From contig NZ_CP128170.1 in assembly GCF_030347395.1 (NCBI RefSeq), positions 558,001 to 622,000 of the forward strand: a stretch of 64,000 nucleotides of DNA, read 5' to 3'. The number at the start of each line of letters is the position of its first letter. Within the stretch, counting starts at the first letter, position 1. Under the pieces are notes generated by a model, which did no database searches, was not told where the DNA came from, and saw only the letters and a list, made by a program, of their open reading frames with translations. Of this stretch, positions 1-9,693 are shown one piece after another. The stretch comes from Microbacterium sp. ET2 (lineage in GTDB: Bacteria; Actinomycetota; Actinomycetes; Actinomycetales; Microbacteriaceae). Position numbers and translations under genes: made by a program.

Positions 1-2037
1 CTCCACCACGAGGTCGTAGAACCGCCGCGGCTGCAGCCTCGGGAGAAGTCCCATCTGGGCGCGGGATTCCACCTGGAACACCCCGATCGAATCGGCGCGG
101 CAGAGCATGTCGTACACCGCCTGCTCCTCCTTGGGCAGGGTCGCCAGCTCCCACCGCTCCCCCGTGGCGGTGTGGATCATGTCGAAGCAGTACTGCAGGG
201 CCGCGAGCATCCCCAGGCCCAGCAGGTCGAACTTGACCAGTCCCATCCAGGCCGCGTCGTCCTTGTCCCACTGGATGACGGTGCGATCCTCCATCCGGGC
301 GTGCTCGATGGGCACGACCTCGCCCACGGGGCGGTCGGTGAGCACCATCCCCCCGGAGTGGATCCCGAGGTGGCGCGGAGCCTTGAGCAGCTCGGAGGCG
401 TACTCGATCACCTGGGCCGGGATGTCGTTGTCGGGGCCCGACTCCAGCGACGCCCCCCAGCGCTCGACCTGCTTCGACCACGCATCCTGCTGGCCGGTGG
501 AGTAGCCGAGGGCCTTGGCGACGTCGCGCACGGCGTTCTTCGGCCGGTACTGGATGACATTGGCCACCTGGGCGGCGCGGTCACGGCCGTAGGTGGCGTA
601 GACCCACTGGATGATCTCCTCACGGCGATCGGAGTCGAAGTCGACGTCGATGTCGGGCTCTTCGTCCCGGAGGCTGGAGAGGAAGCGCTCGAAGGGCAGC
701 TCGTAGGCGATGGCGTCGACGGCGGTGATGTCGAGCAGGTAGCAGACCGCGCTGTTGGCCGCCGACCCGCGGCCCTGACAGAGGATGCCGCGGCGCCGCG
801 CCTCCTGCACGATGCCGTGGACGATGAGGAAGTAGCCGGGGAAGTCCTTTGTCTCGATGACCTGCAGCTCGCGCTCGATGCGGGCGCGGTTGTCGGCTGA
901 CAGGTCGGGATACTTTCGGGGAACGGCCTCCCACACCAGATGCCGCAGCCACGACATCGGCGTGTGCCCCTCGGGAACCTTCTGACGCGGCAGCGCCGGA
1001 CGCGCGCGACGCAGGGGGAAGGCGAGCTCGTCGGCGAGCTCCACCGTGCGCGCCACCGCTCCGGGGTACCGGGCGAAGCGCTCGGCCATCTCGTCTCCCG
1101 AACGCAGGTGAGCAGCGGCATGGGCGGGCAGCCATCCGTCGAGCTCGTCGAGCCCCCGGCGCGCGCGGATCGCCGCGACGGCGGCGGCGAGCCGTGCCCG
1201 CTCGGGGGCGGCGTAGTGGACGTTGTTGGAGGCCAGCACCGGGAGCCCCCGCTCCCGGGCGAGGGCGGCGAGGATGTCGTTGTCGCGGGTGTCGGTCGGG
1301 TTGCCGTGGTCCATCAGCTCCACGTTCACCGCCTCCGGGCCGAACAGCGCGACCAGCCGGTCGAGGGCGGTGGCCGCGGCATCCGGTCCGTCCTCGGAGA
1401 GCGCCTGACGGACGGCTCCCTTGCGGCATCCGGTGAGGATCGCCCAGTGCCCATCCGCCCGCTCAGCCAGCTCGTCGAGATCATAGACGGGACGCCCCTT
1501 CTCCGACCCGGCGAGCTGCGCGCGGGTGAGGGCGGCGGCGAGCCGGTGATAGCCCTCCTCCCCCCGGGCGAGGACCAGCAGGTGCGACCCCTCGGGGTCG
1601 GCGTCGCCTGCCCGCGAGGGCGTGGGCGCGCGATCGTCGAAACCGAGCGACAGTTCCGCTCCGAACACGGTCTTCACCTGCAGGTTCTCGGCGGCCTCGG
1701 CGAACCGCACGATGCCGTAGAACCCGTCGTGGTCGGTGACGGCGAGCGCATGAAGGCCCAGACGCTCGGCTTCCTCTGCCAGCTCCTCCGGCGAAGACGC
1801 GCCGTCGAGGAACGAGAACGACGAGTGCGCGTGCAGCTCGGCGTAGGGCACCGTCTCGGCGGGGCGCTCGATGGCGGGCGGGACGTAGGGGCCGCGCTTG
1901 TGCGACCAGGCGGGGCTATCTCCCCCGTCGGCACCCGCGGGGATGTTGCGCGGTCGACGCCGGTCGCTGAGGACGCGCTCGAGCTCCGACCAGGGGACGC
2001 CGGGATTGTTGAAGCCCATCAGCGGGGCCGTCCGCAT
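1..2037 (-). CDS. dnaE2: Error-prone DNA polymerase III alpha subunit DnaE2, 3' end beyond window
   Basis: Translesion replicative polymerase of the C family, the catalytic member of the ImuA'-ImuB-DnaE2 SOS mutasome. About 679 codons are present; the C-terminal part lies beyond the left edge. A PHP domain begins with ELHAHSSFSFLDGAS (residues 67-81), followed by AVTDHDG. The polymerase catalytic motif EPDIDVDFDSDRREE is seen near residue 460, so the active-site aspartates are intact. The frame stays open to base 1, where it reads AQMGLLPRLQPRRFYDLVVE, a typical DnaE segment. The start at 2037 lies 3 bases after the imuB stop. An alternative ATG at 2019 (MGFNNPGVPW) matches where mycobacterial DnaE2 begins and may be the true start. 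It is probably co-transcribed with imuB and imuA' from the LexA-controlled promoter. Confidence 0.95.
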   Translation of the reverse strand, partial: MRTAPLMGFNNPGVPWSELERVLSDRRRPRNIPAGADGGDSPAWSHKRGPYVPPAIERPAETVPYAELHAHSSFSFLDGASSPEELAEEAERLGLHALAVTDHDGFYGIVRFAEAAENLQVKTVFGAELSLGFDDRAPTPSRAGDADPEGSHLLVLARGEEGYHRLAAALTRAQLAGSEKGRPVYDLDELAERADGHWAILTGCRKGAVRQALSEDGPDAAATALDRLVALFGPEAVNVELMDHGNPTDTRDNDILAALARERGLPVLASNNVHYAAPERARLAAAVAAIRARRGLDELDGWLPAHAAAHLRSGDEMAERFARYPGAVARTVELADELAFPLRRARPALPRQKVPEGHTPMSWLRHLVWEAVPRKYPDLSADNRARIERELQVIETKDFPGYFLIVHGIVQEARRRGILCQGRGSAANSAVCYLLDITAVDAIAYELPFERFLSSLRDEEPDIDVDFDSDRREEIIQWVYATYGRDRAAQVANVIQYRPKNAVRDVAKALGYSTGQQDAWSKQVERWGASLESGPDNDIPAQVIEYASELLKAPRHLGIHSGGMVLTDRPVGEVVPIEHARMEDRTVIQWDKDDAAWMGLVKFDLLGLGMLAALQYCFDMIHTATGERWELATLPKEEQAVYDMLCRADSIGVFQVESRAQMGLLPRLQPRRFYDLVVE

Positions 2038-2040
2038 CGA

Positions 2041-3609
2041 TCAGTCATAGCGGCCCTCGGCGATCCACGAGCCACCGGCGCAGACCAGCAGCCAGGCGGT
2101 GCGGTCGGCGTCGACGACCTGGAACCGGTGCGCACGACGGCTGCGGGCGGCGTCCCAGCTGCGCTCCACGATCGGCCAGGGACCCGCCCACTCCCTGATC
2201 GCCCGGGGGCGCCCCGACTCCACCAGCACCGAGGGCGTCGCCGTCATCCGGTCGCGCTCGTCGACGGCGACCGGCGACCCCTCTCCGGTGACGACCTGCA
2301 CCGGCACCGGGTCGGGGAAGACGGTGCCCGGGAGGGGGTCGGGGAGGCTCCCCGGCCAGGGGCGGGTGCGCTCGGCGGCCACGACGGTGCGGTCTCCCCA
2401 CGGCACGAGCACCTGACGCTCGGTGAGCCACCGCCCCCCTCCCACCTCGGCGGTCAGCACGCCGCGATGACCGAGCATCGCCTGCACCCGGGAAAGGACG
2501 TGGTGGACCCGCTCATCCGTGCCGGCGCCGAACATCGCCGGGGCGTGGTGGGAGGCGGCATCCACCGCCTCTGGTGAGATGCGCACGAGCGCCACACCGC
2601 TGGCCAGCACTCCCCCGTCGTCGCCGGTAGCCTCCTCGGCGAGCTGCCACCTGACCCGGTCCACGACCGCCGCCGCATCGAAGGAATGCGGATGAAGCCA
2701 GACCCGTTCGCTGCGCTCTCCGCGGTCTCCGGTGAGCTCGACCCTCAGCTCGGTGCAGACGAGGTCGATCGCGCCGAGACGCGAGATGAACTCGTCGGCG
2801 GCGATGCGCAGGGCGAACGCCACCTGCTCGGCGATCTCGAGGGGCGGCTCGAAGGCGACCTCGCGGTGCAGCTCGGGAGGAGGCACGCGCGGCTCGACGG
2901 GACGCGAATCCAGGCCCGACGCCAGCCGGTGCAGCCTCATCCCCGGCTCGCCCAGTCGTTCCCGCACCCGCTCGGCGTCGAGGCGACTGAAGTCGCCGAG
3001 TGTCTGCACTCCCAGACGCGCCAGCAGCGCCACGACATCGGGATCGGCGAGGGCGGTGATCGGAAGAGGCGCGAGGAAGCCCGCCGCACCCCCGGTGGGA
3101 ACGACCGAGACCGGATCGGACGCGCGAGTGATGCGGGCGGCCTGTTCGGCGGTGAAGGGGCCGTCGGCGATGCCGGCGCGCACGTCGGTGACGCCCTGCG
3201 CGCGGACCGTGCTCACGAGCACGCGGGCGGCCTCGGTCTCACCCCCGTAGTACCGGGCAGGTCCGCGGGCGCGCAGCGCGCACAGCCCCGGGCGGATGAT
3301 CTGCACCCCCGGCGCGCGCTCCTCCAGCGCCGCCACCAGCGGCGCGAACGCGCGGTGATCGCGGGCGTCGTCGGCGTCGACCACGCGCAGTCCCGGGCAT
3401 CGGGACTGCGCATCCCGGCGACGCTGCCCGCGACGGACCCCGTCCGCCCGGGCGGTCACCGAGCAGGCGGTCACCATCCCCCCGGCGATGATGGCCACCG
3501 GGGCGTCCTCGGCGGCCGGTGCGGAGCCGGCGGCATCCCGCGCCAGCGCCGCCACGGGCCAATCCGGGAACCACAGCACGAGGCTGCGCACCGGGGCGTC
3601 GGGACGCAT
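2041..3609 (-). CDS. imuB: ImuB, Y-family polymerase-like mutasome subunit
   Basis: ImuB is a catalytically inactive Y-family polymerase homologue that bridges DnaE2, the beta clamp and ImuA' during SOS mutagenesis. The 522-residue product begins SLVLWFPDWPVAALARDAAG and has the palm/finger layout of the family. Where active Y-family polymerases carry the SxDE catalytic acids, this protein has RPGLCALRARG, consistent with the known loss of activity in ImuB. A helix-hairpin-helix-like segment (VVALLARLGVQTLGDFSRLD) and a little-finger region follow. The ATG overlaps the imuA' stop in a TGATG arrangement, so translation is probably coupled. dnaE2 follows after 3 bases. Confidence 0.93.
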   Translation of the reverse strand: MRPDAPVRSLVLWFPDWPVAALARDAAGSAPAAEDAPVAIIAGGMVTACSVTARADGVRRGQRRRDAQSRCPGLRVVDADDARDHRAFAPLVAALEERAPGVQIIRPGLCALRARGPARYYGGETEAARVLVSTVRAQGVTDVRAGIADGPFTAEQAARITRASDPVSVVPTGGAAGFLAPLPITALADPDVVALLARLGVQTLGDFSRLDAERVRERLGEPGMRLHRLASGLDSRPVEPRVPPPELHREVAFEPPLEIAEQVAFALRIAADEFISRLGAIDLVCTELRVELTGDRGERSERVWLHPHSFDAAAVVDRVRWQLAEEATGDDGGVLASGVALVRISPEAVDAASHHAPAMFGAGTDERVHHVLSRVQAMLGHRGVLTAEVGGGRWLTERQVLVPWGDRTVVAAERTRPWPGSLPDPLPGTVFPDPVPVQVVTGEGSPVAVDERDRMTATPSVLVESGRPRAIREWAGPWPIVERSWDAARSRRAHRFQVVDADRTAWLLVCAGGSWIAEGRYD

Positions 3610-4313
3610 CAGCCGACCGCCTCGAGGCGGGGAAGGGCCGGGACCGCCGACGCCGCCGACCGGACGGCGTCGACGCCGCCGTCAGCCGCGGGAAGGGCCA
3701 TCCGCGCCCGCCGGGGCATCGGCCACCGTCGGCTGCGCACATCGATCGTGACCTCGCGCGCCGCCAGGTACCCGTGTCCTCGCCCCACCCCCGACCACTC
3801 CGGCTCTGCGAGGTCGAGCGAGGCCTCGGCCTGAGGCCACGGCCCCTGCACCAGCAGCACCGCACCGCGATCACGCAGGCGCGCCCCCAGCCGAGACACC
3901 TCGGCATCTGCCGCTCTGGCCGCCGGGCGCACCGCCACCACGGGGATGACCTCGGCCAGGGTCGCGGCGACCGCCAGCCACCGAGGGCCGGGATCGGGGA
4001 CGAGCACGAGATGGGACAGGTCGACCCCGGCGCTCTCGGCGGCCTCGATGCCGAAGTCGGGCATGCCCACCACGGCGCACCAGGTGCCGTCCTGCGAAGG
4101 GCCGGACAGCAGCGCGGCCAGCAGCGCGGCGGAGCGGGTGAGGGAGTACGCCGACCCGGTGCGCAGACCTCCACCGGGCAGGACCTCGGCGAGCGGTTCG
4201 AGAACCGGCAGCACCGGAGCATCCATCCGACGCCCCTGCACCCTCTCGAGCTGGGCACGCAGACGATGGACCTCGCCGCGAACGTCGTCGCGGGTCGTCG
4301 TCTCGGTCTGCAC
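3609..4313 (-). CDS. ImuA', RecA-like mutasome accessory protein
   Basis: First gene of the SOS mutasome operon. The roughly 235-residue product is alanine and arginine rich with a RecA-fold-like core (GTWCAVVGMPDFGIEAAESAG, LSHLVLVPDPGPRWLAVAAT, AVLLVQGPWPQ) and no convincing Walker A motif. That fits ImuA', the actinobacterial accessory factor that binds ImuB. Start choice: the frame can open with GTG at 4331, 4325 or 4313. I chose 4313 because GGAGGTGAGG lies 4-11 bases upstream, whereas the GTG at 4331 would sit almost on the LexA box. It overlaps imuB by one base. Family assignment rests mainly on operon position and overall pattern. Confidence 0.85.
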   Translation of the reverse strand: MQTETTTRDDVRGEVHRLRAQLERVQGRRMDAPVLPVLEPLAEVLPGGGLRTGSAYSLTRSAALLAALLSGPSQDGTWCAVVGMPDFGIEAAESAGVDLSHLVLVPDPGPRWLAVAATLAEVIPVVAVRPAARAADAEVSRLGARLRDRGAVLLVQGPWPQAEASLDLAEPEWSGVGRGHGYLAAREVTIDVRSRRWPMPRRARMALPAADGGVDAVRSAASAVPALPRLEAVG

Positions 4314-4335
4314 GATCGCCCTCACCTCCACAGGC

Positions 4336-4351
4336 TAGAACATGCGTTCTA
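4336..4351. promoter_or_regulatory. LexA (SOS) box upstream of the mutasome operon
   Basis: TAGAACATGCGTTCTA is a perfect 6-bp inverted repeat around 4 bases and matches the actinobacterial/Bacillus-type LexA consensus GAAC-N4-GTTC. It lies 22 bases upstream of the chosen imuA' start, where a repressor would cover the promoter. DNA-damage induction of imuA'-imuB-dnaE2 is established in mycobacteria, so the function is inferred with good confidence. Confidence 0.88.
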
Positions 4352-4433
4352 TGATCTCAACGCCTGTGGCGAGCGTATGCGGGCCCTCCGACATCCTCCA
4401 GGGCGGGAACAGCGGAGGATGTTCGAAAGAAGA

Positions 4434-5696
4434 TCAGTGCGAGGCGGTCCGCACCGTCTCGCGCAACTCCTCACGCCCGATCGTCAGCGGAACCGCCGGC
4501 TGACCCTCGACGGCCACCTCGTAGTCGCCCCGGAACCCCGAGAGCCGCACACGCCCATCCGCATCCGTGCGCACGGTCGTCGGCGACACCCACCACTCCT
4601 CCGCGATCATCCGGCGGAGAGCCTCATACGCGGGCTTCGGTGACCCATCGGCCCGGACCAGCCCGCCGGGCGCGCCCAGCCACATGCCGCGGTCGCTGAA
4701 CCCCCAGTAGGTGATCGCCTCGACGGCGGGATGCGACACCAGCGACCGGTAGTGACGTTCGATCTCGTCGGCCTGCCGGGCCTCGCCCTCGGCGGTCGAG
4801 GGCCAGGAGGTCACCTGGTAGTCGTTGAGGTCGTCGATCTCGGCGGGCATGAGATCTCCCGACAGCAGCGTCGTCTCGGTGAAGTGCAGCGGCAGGCCGA
4901 AGCGCGCGAAGCGGTCGGCGACCTCGAGGATCTCCTCCTCACCGCGGTACCCCTGGTGCATGTGCGTCTGCAGTCCGATGGCGTCCGGCCGGATGCCGGC
5001 ATCCAGCATCTCCTCGATGACGCGCTCGTACGCCGGCGACAGGTCGAAGTCGTTCACCAGCAGGACCGCGTTCGGGTTGGTCTCCCGCGCTTCCTCGAAC
5101 GCCAACCGCAGCATCGCCAGGCGCCCCCGGTCTTTCGCGAGCCGGGTGATGCCGTTGTCGCCGTTGTCGAACACCGGCATGATCACCGTCTCGTTGATGG
5201 CGTCCCACGTGTCGACGAGCCCGGCGAAGTCGGCGACGTCGCGCCTGATGCGCTCGCGCTGCGCGCGTTCGATCTCATCGAGCTCGAGATCGAGGAGCCA
5301 CGACGCGGTCACCGTGTGCCAGACGAGCGGATGCCCCTTCAGCGCCACGCCGTGCTGGCGAAGCCACTGCGCGGTCCGGCGCATCTCGTCGGTGCGCGGA
5401 GCGCCGCGGGTCGGCTCGAACCGACCCCAGTAGAACGGCAGAGTCGCGGCGTTGTGGATCTGCAGCCACAGATCGGCCTCCGCGGCGGTCAGCTGCCACT
5501 CCCCGGTCAGGTCCTCGCCGTCACCGACGTCGAATCCGGTGTTGCCGAACGCGAAATCGTGGCGCGTCTGGGTGACGGTGACCTCGGCGCCTGTGATCGG
5601 CTGGCCGTCGACGTCGACGACCGTGATGACGGCCTCACCGAGGCGGTGTGCGGGAACGGTGCCCAGGGCGGCGGCGGGTGGCGCGACAGTGTGCAT
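4434..5696 (-). CDS. GH10 endo-beta-1,4-xylanase-like glycoside hydrolase, no signal peptide
   Basis: Glycoside hydrolase family 10, a retaining enzyme acting on xylan or xylo-oligosaccharides. A (beta/alpha)8 barrel spans about residues 65-350. The acid/base Glu169 is in DAINET and the nucleophile Glu274 in HFTETT. Substrate-site motifs LKGHPLVWH (118-126) and QTHMH (243-247) are present. Residues 1-60 form a small beta-rich module (VITVVDVDGQPITGAEVTVTQ) resembling a carboxypeptidase-regulatory or Ig-like domain, and the C-terminal 55 residues look like a second one (VRTDADGRVRLSGFRGDYEV). There is no signal peptide or transmembrane segment, so it is predicted cytoplasmic and suited to imported oligosaccharides. 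No sugar transporter lies next to it. It stands alone between the mutasome and the HNH gene. Confidence 0.88.
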   Translation of the reverse strand: MHTVAPPAAALGTVPAHRLGEAVITVVDVDGQPITGAEVTVTQTRHDFAFGNTGFDVGDGEDLTGEWQLTAAEADLWLQIHNAATLPFYWGRFEPTRGAPRTDEMRRTAQWLRQHGVALKGHPLVWHTVTASWLLDLELDEIERAQRERIRRDVADFAGLVDTWDAINETVIMPVFDNGDNGITRLAKDRGRLAMLRLAFEEARETNPNAVLLVNDFDLSPAYERVIEEMLDAGIRPDAIGLQTHMHQGYRGEEEILEVADRFARFGLPLHFTETTLLSGDLMPAEIDDLNDYQVTSWPSTAEGEARQADEIERHYRSLVSHPAVEAITYWGFSDRGMWLGAPGGLVRADGSPKPAYEALRRMIAEEWWVSPTTVRTDADGRVRLSGFRGDYEVAVEGQPAVPLTIGREELRETVRTASH

Positions 5697-5771
5697 CCGT
5701 CGATGCTACGAACCGCGCGGTCCGGCACCGGCATGCCCGCCCTCTTTTCGAAAGAGCTTGCGTCGGGGCGC

Positions 5772-6269
5772 TCAGGCCGCCAGAGCCAGATACGGCTCCC
5801 ACCGCGGGTCGGAGCGCTCGGTGCCGCGCACGGTCCACTGCCCGCCGCGCGGCGGCTGCGGGGTGATCCGCAGCTCCCACGCCATCTCCTGGGGTGTGCG
5901 ATCGCCCTTGACGTTGTTGCAGCGAAGGCAACAGGCCACGAGGTTCTCCCACGAGTCCGCTCCCCCTCGCGAACGCGGCAGGATGTGATCGATCGTCGAG
6001 GCGGACTTCCCGCAGTACCCGCAGCGGTGTCCGTCGCGGCGCAGCACGCCCCGGCGGGTGACCGGCACGCGACGGCTGCCCGGTACGCGCACATATCTGG
6101 TCAGCAGGATGACCGCGGGGCGGTCGTACGCCCCGGTCGCCCCCCAGACCGGTTCGTCGCGGATGTGCTCCACGACGGTGGCCTTGTCGTTCATTACGAG
6201 CACGAGCGCCCGCTTGAACGACACGACGGCAAGGGGCTCGTAGCCCGCATTCAGCACCAGAGTGCGCAT
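5772..6269 (-). CDS. HNH endonuclease family protein
   Basis: Small HNH nuclease of the McrA-like type common in actinobacteria; the cellular role is unknown. The N-terminal region (MRTLVLNAGYEPLAVVSFKR) is the conserved family start. The C-terminal beta-beta-alpha-metal module is complete: zinc-binding CGYC, IDHILPRSRGG with the catalytic His, an Asn in ENLVACC, and the second zinc pair CLRCN followed by NVKGD. It is 165 residues long, usual for the family. The ATG at 6269 is preceded by GAGGGGAACAGGA. That ribosome binding site can pair with a complementary stretch 40 bases upstream (see 6277-6334). A short ORF and a terminator lie further upstream. Confidence 0.9.
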   Translation of the reverse strand: MRTLVLNAGYEPLAVVSFKRALVLVMNDKATVVEHIRDEPVWGATGAYDRPAVILLTRYVRVPGSRRVPVTRRGVLRRDGHRCGYCGKSASTIDHILPRSRGGADSWENLVACCLRCNNVKGDRTPQEMAWELRITPQPPRGGQWTVRGTERSDPRWEPYLALAA

Positions 6270-6276
6270 TCCTGTT

Positions 6277-6334
6277 CCCCTCGAATGGCCGGAACGGCTT
6301 TCACGGTTATTCGACTCGTGACGTTTTCGAGGGG
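6277..6334 (-). promoter_or_regulatory. Inverted repeat able to mask the HNH ribosome binding site
   Basis: On the minus-strand RNA, CCCCTCGAA (6334-6326) is the exact complement of TTCGAGGGG (6285-6277). The latter contains the GAGGGG Shine-Dalgarno sequence of the HNH gene. A 9-bp helix with a 40-base loop would hide the ribosome binding site. The pairing is read from the sequence; its use in control is inference. Confidence 0.5.
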
Positions 6335-6345
6335 CTGAGGGTATG

Positions 6346-6373
6346 AAAAAAGGCGCCGTCTACAGACAGCGCC
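6346..6373 (-). terminator. Rho-independent terminator inside the HNH leader
   Basis: In minus-strand sense, GGCGCTGTC, loop TGTA, then GACGGCGCC gives a 9-bp stem with one G-U pair, directly followed by six T residues. It is the only hairpin-plus-T-tract terminator I found in the window. The stop codon of the 36-codon small ORF sits in its loop. Confidence 0.85.
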
Positions 6374-6470
6374 TCGGCGCCACGGTCATCCCGTGGCCTC
6401 CATCGACATGATGCCGAAGGACGAGCAGGCCCAACGCATCCATGGTTCGGATACGTGGTGCGCCGTCCAT
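6360..6470 (-). CDS. Possible 36-residue leader peptide upstream of the HNH gene
   Basis: Too short for ordinary gene calling. An ATG at 6470 follows GGAGGGAGCCG (GGAGG with 6-base spacing) and opens a 36-codon frame starting MDGAPRIRTMDALGLLVLRH and ending PRRCL. It stops with TAG in the loop of the terminator hairpin at 6346-6373. A promoter-like pair is upstream: CTGAAC (-35) and TATTAG (-10) with 18-base spacing around 6506-6535. A second small hairpin (CCACGG / CCGTGG, 6380-6396) lies within the frame. I do not recognise the peptide. It could be a leader peptide, or the transcript could be a small RNA whose open frame is chance. Confidence 0.5.
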   Translation of the reverse strand: MDGAPRIRTMDALGLLVLRHHVDGGHGMTVAPRRCL

Positions 6471-6578
6471 CGGCTCCCTCCGCTTCTCTAGAGCGTCAGC
6501 TGACCTCAGGCTAATACACGCGACACGCCCGGGGGTTCAGCGGCGTGAACATCCTGTGACGTGTCGGAGAACGACGAG

Positions 6579-6603
6579 GGCGCCGGGGATATCCCCCGGC
6601 GCC
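6579..6603 (-). terminator. Strong hairpin after the M23 peptidase gene
   Basis: A perfect 10-bp inverted repeat, GGCGCCGGGG and CCCCGGCGCC, with a 5-base loop. It lies 22 bases after the M23 stop codon. There is no T-tract, as is usual for actinobacterial terminator hairpins. Confidence 0.65.
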
Positions 6604-6625
6604 ACTCGTTCGTTCAGACCGCGCG

Positions 6626-7582
6626 TCATCCTGCGTTGGCGAGCAGCCATTCGTAGGAGTCGACGACGGAGCCGTTGATGTAGGTCTCGAAGTGCAGGTG
6701 GCAGGCGGTGGAACGCCCGGTGCTGCCCACGAGTCCGATGATCTGCCCGGCCGACACGGTCTGGCCGGCCTGAACGGCCCGGCTGCCGTAGGTCATGTGG
6801 CCGTAGAGCGTCGACACGCGCTGGCCGTTGATGACGTGGTCGATGGTCACCGCGACCCCGTAGCCGCCGTAGCTCTCCTGGGAGACGCGGACGACACCGG
6901 CGGCGGCAGCGAAGAGCGGCTCGCCGCAGGGGGCGAGCATGTCGGTGCCCATGTGGGCGCCGCCGCGGGAGAATGTGCGGTCGCCGACGGTGAAGCCCGA
7001 GAGCGGCCAGCGCACCTCGCCGGTGCCCGGAGCCACCATCGAAAGATCGACGTTGGCCCGGCTGCCGCCGGACGAGGACGACGTCGGAGCGGCGGCGGCG
7101 AGCTCGGCGGCGATGCGCGCTCGCTCGGCGGCCGCTTCTTCGGCCTTCTTCTTCTCGATCTCCTCCGCGGTGGTGGCGGAGTAGCTGCTGCGCGAGAGCT
7201 CGGTCGCGCCGGCATCGGAGGCGACGACGAGCGACTGGGCGTCATCGACGGCCACCTGCTGCAGCGTCATCGGATCGGCGGTGGCGCTCTCGACGGCGGC
7301 GTAGGCCGGCAGAGCCACGGTGGCGATGAGGCCGCCGACCATCGTCAGGATGACGAGGGTGCGTGCGGGCTTGCGTCCCGATTTCGGCCGCCTGCGCTTG
7401 GGCGGGGCGGCGACCGCCGGGCGAACGGTCTTGGTGGTCGCGGTGCGGGCCGGCTTGCGTCGGCTGCGGTCTCGGCGTTGGAGTCCCGATCCGTCGGTCG
7501 CCGACGGTGTCTCGGGGGTGTGGTACGTATCGGCCAATTGTCCTCCGGCGCCTCTGCGCGGTCTGCGCTGGCTCGTCGACAC
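6626..7582 (-). CDS. M23-family metallopeptidase, membrane-anchored cell-wall hydrolase
   Basis: Predicted zinc endopeptidase cutting peptidoglycan cross-links outside the membrane. A basic, Arg/Lys-rich cytoplasmic N-terminus (residues 1-74) is followed by one transmembrane segment (LVILTMVGGLIATVALPAYA, about 76-95), a charged helical segment (139-165) and a Ser/Gly linker. A complete LytM/M23 domain (about 187-310) follows, with His210 and Asp214 in GGAHMGTDML, His262 in LYGHM and the HLH at 295-297. The GTG at 7582 is the longest start and lacks a clear ribosome binding site. A TTG at 7537 lies just after GGAGGACAA and may be the real start. A 9-bp inverted repeat lies upstream. Confidence 0.9.
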   Translation of the reverse strand: MSTSQRRPRRGAGGQLADTYHTPETPSATDGSGLQRRDRSRRKPARTATTKTVRPAVAAPPKRRRPKSGRKPARTLVILTMVGGLIATVALPAYAAVESATADPMTLQQVAVDDAQSLVVASDAGATELSRSSYSATTAEEIEKKKAEEAAAERARIAAELAAAAPTSSSSGGSRANVDLSMVAPGTGEVRWPLSGFTVGDRTFSRGGAHMGTDMLAPCGEPLFAAAAGVVRVSQESYGGYGVAVTIDHVINGQRVSTLYGHMTYGSRAVQAGQTVSAGQIIGLVGSTGRSTACHLHFETYINGSVVDSYEWLLANAG

Positions 7583-7612
7583 TCAGTGTGGGGGCACGAT
7601 GTGCGGGGCGGG

Positions 7613-7649
7613 CCGCGTGAACGACGAACCGATGAGGCAATTCACGCGG
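7613..7649 (-). repeat. Inverted repeat upstream of the M23 gene
   Basis: CCGCGTGAA (7613-7621) and TTCACGCGG (7641-7649) are perfect 9-bp complements around a 19-base loop, 31 bases upstream of the M23 GTG. It could be an operator or an RNA hairpin in the 5' leader. No known riboswitch consensus was recognised. Confidence 0.5.
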
Positions 7650-7710
7650 AGTCCGTCGGCGGGCTTCTCGCCTGTGGACCCTCAGAGGCTACCCGAAGGT
7701 AACGAATAAG

Positions 7711-9670
<1,960 letters not shown>

Positions 9671-9693
9671 GCTGGGAGAGCGGGTGCAGGGAC

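Noticed and set aside
7583..7710. c-di-AMP (ydaO) riboswitch upstream of the M23 peptidase
   Set aside because: Expected because this riboswitch often precedes cell-wall hydrolase genes in actinobacteria, but the region is too short and lacks its conserved motifs. Only an inverted repeat is seen.
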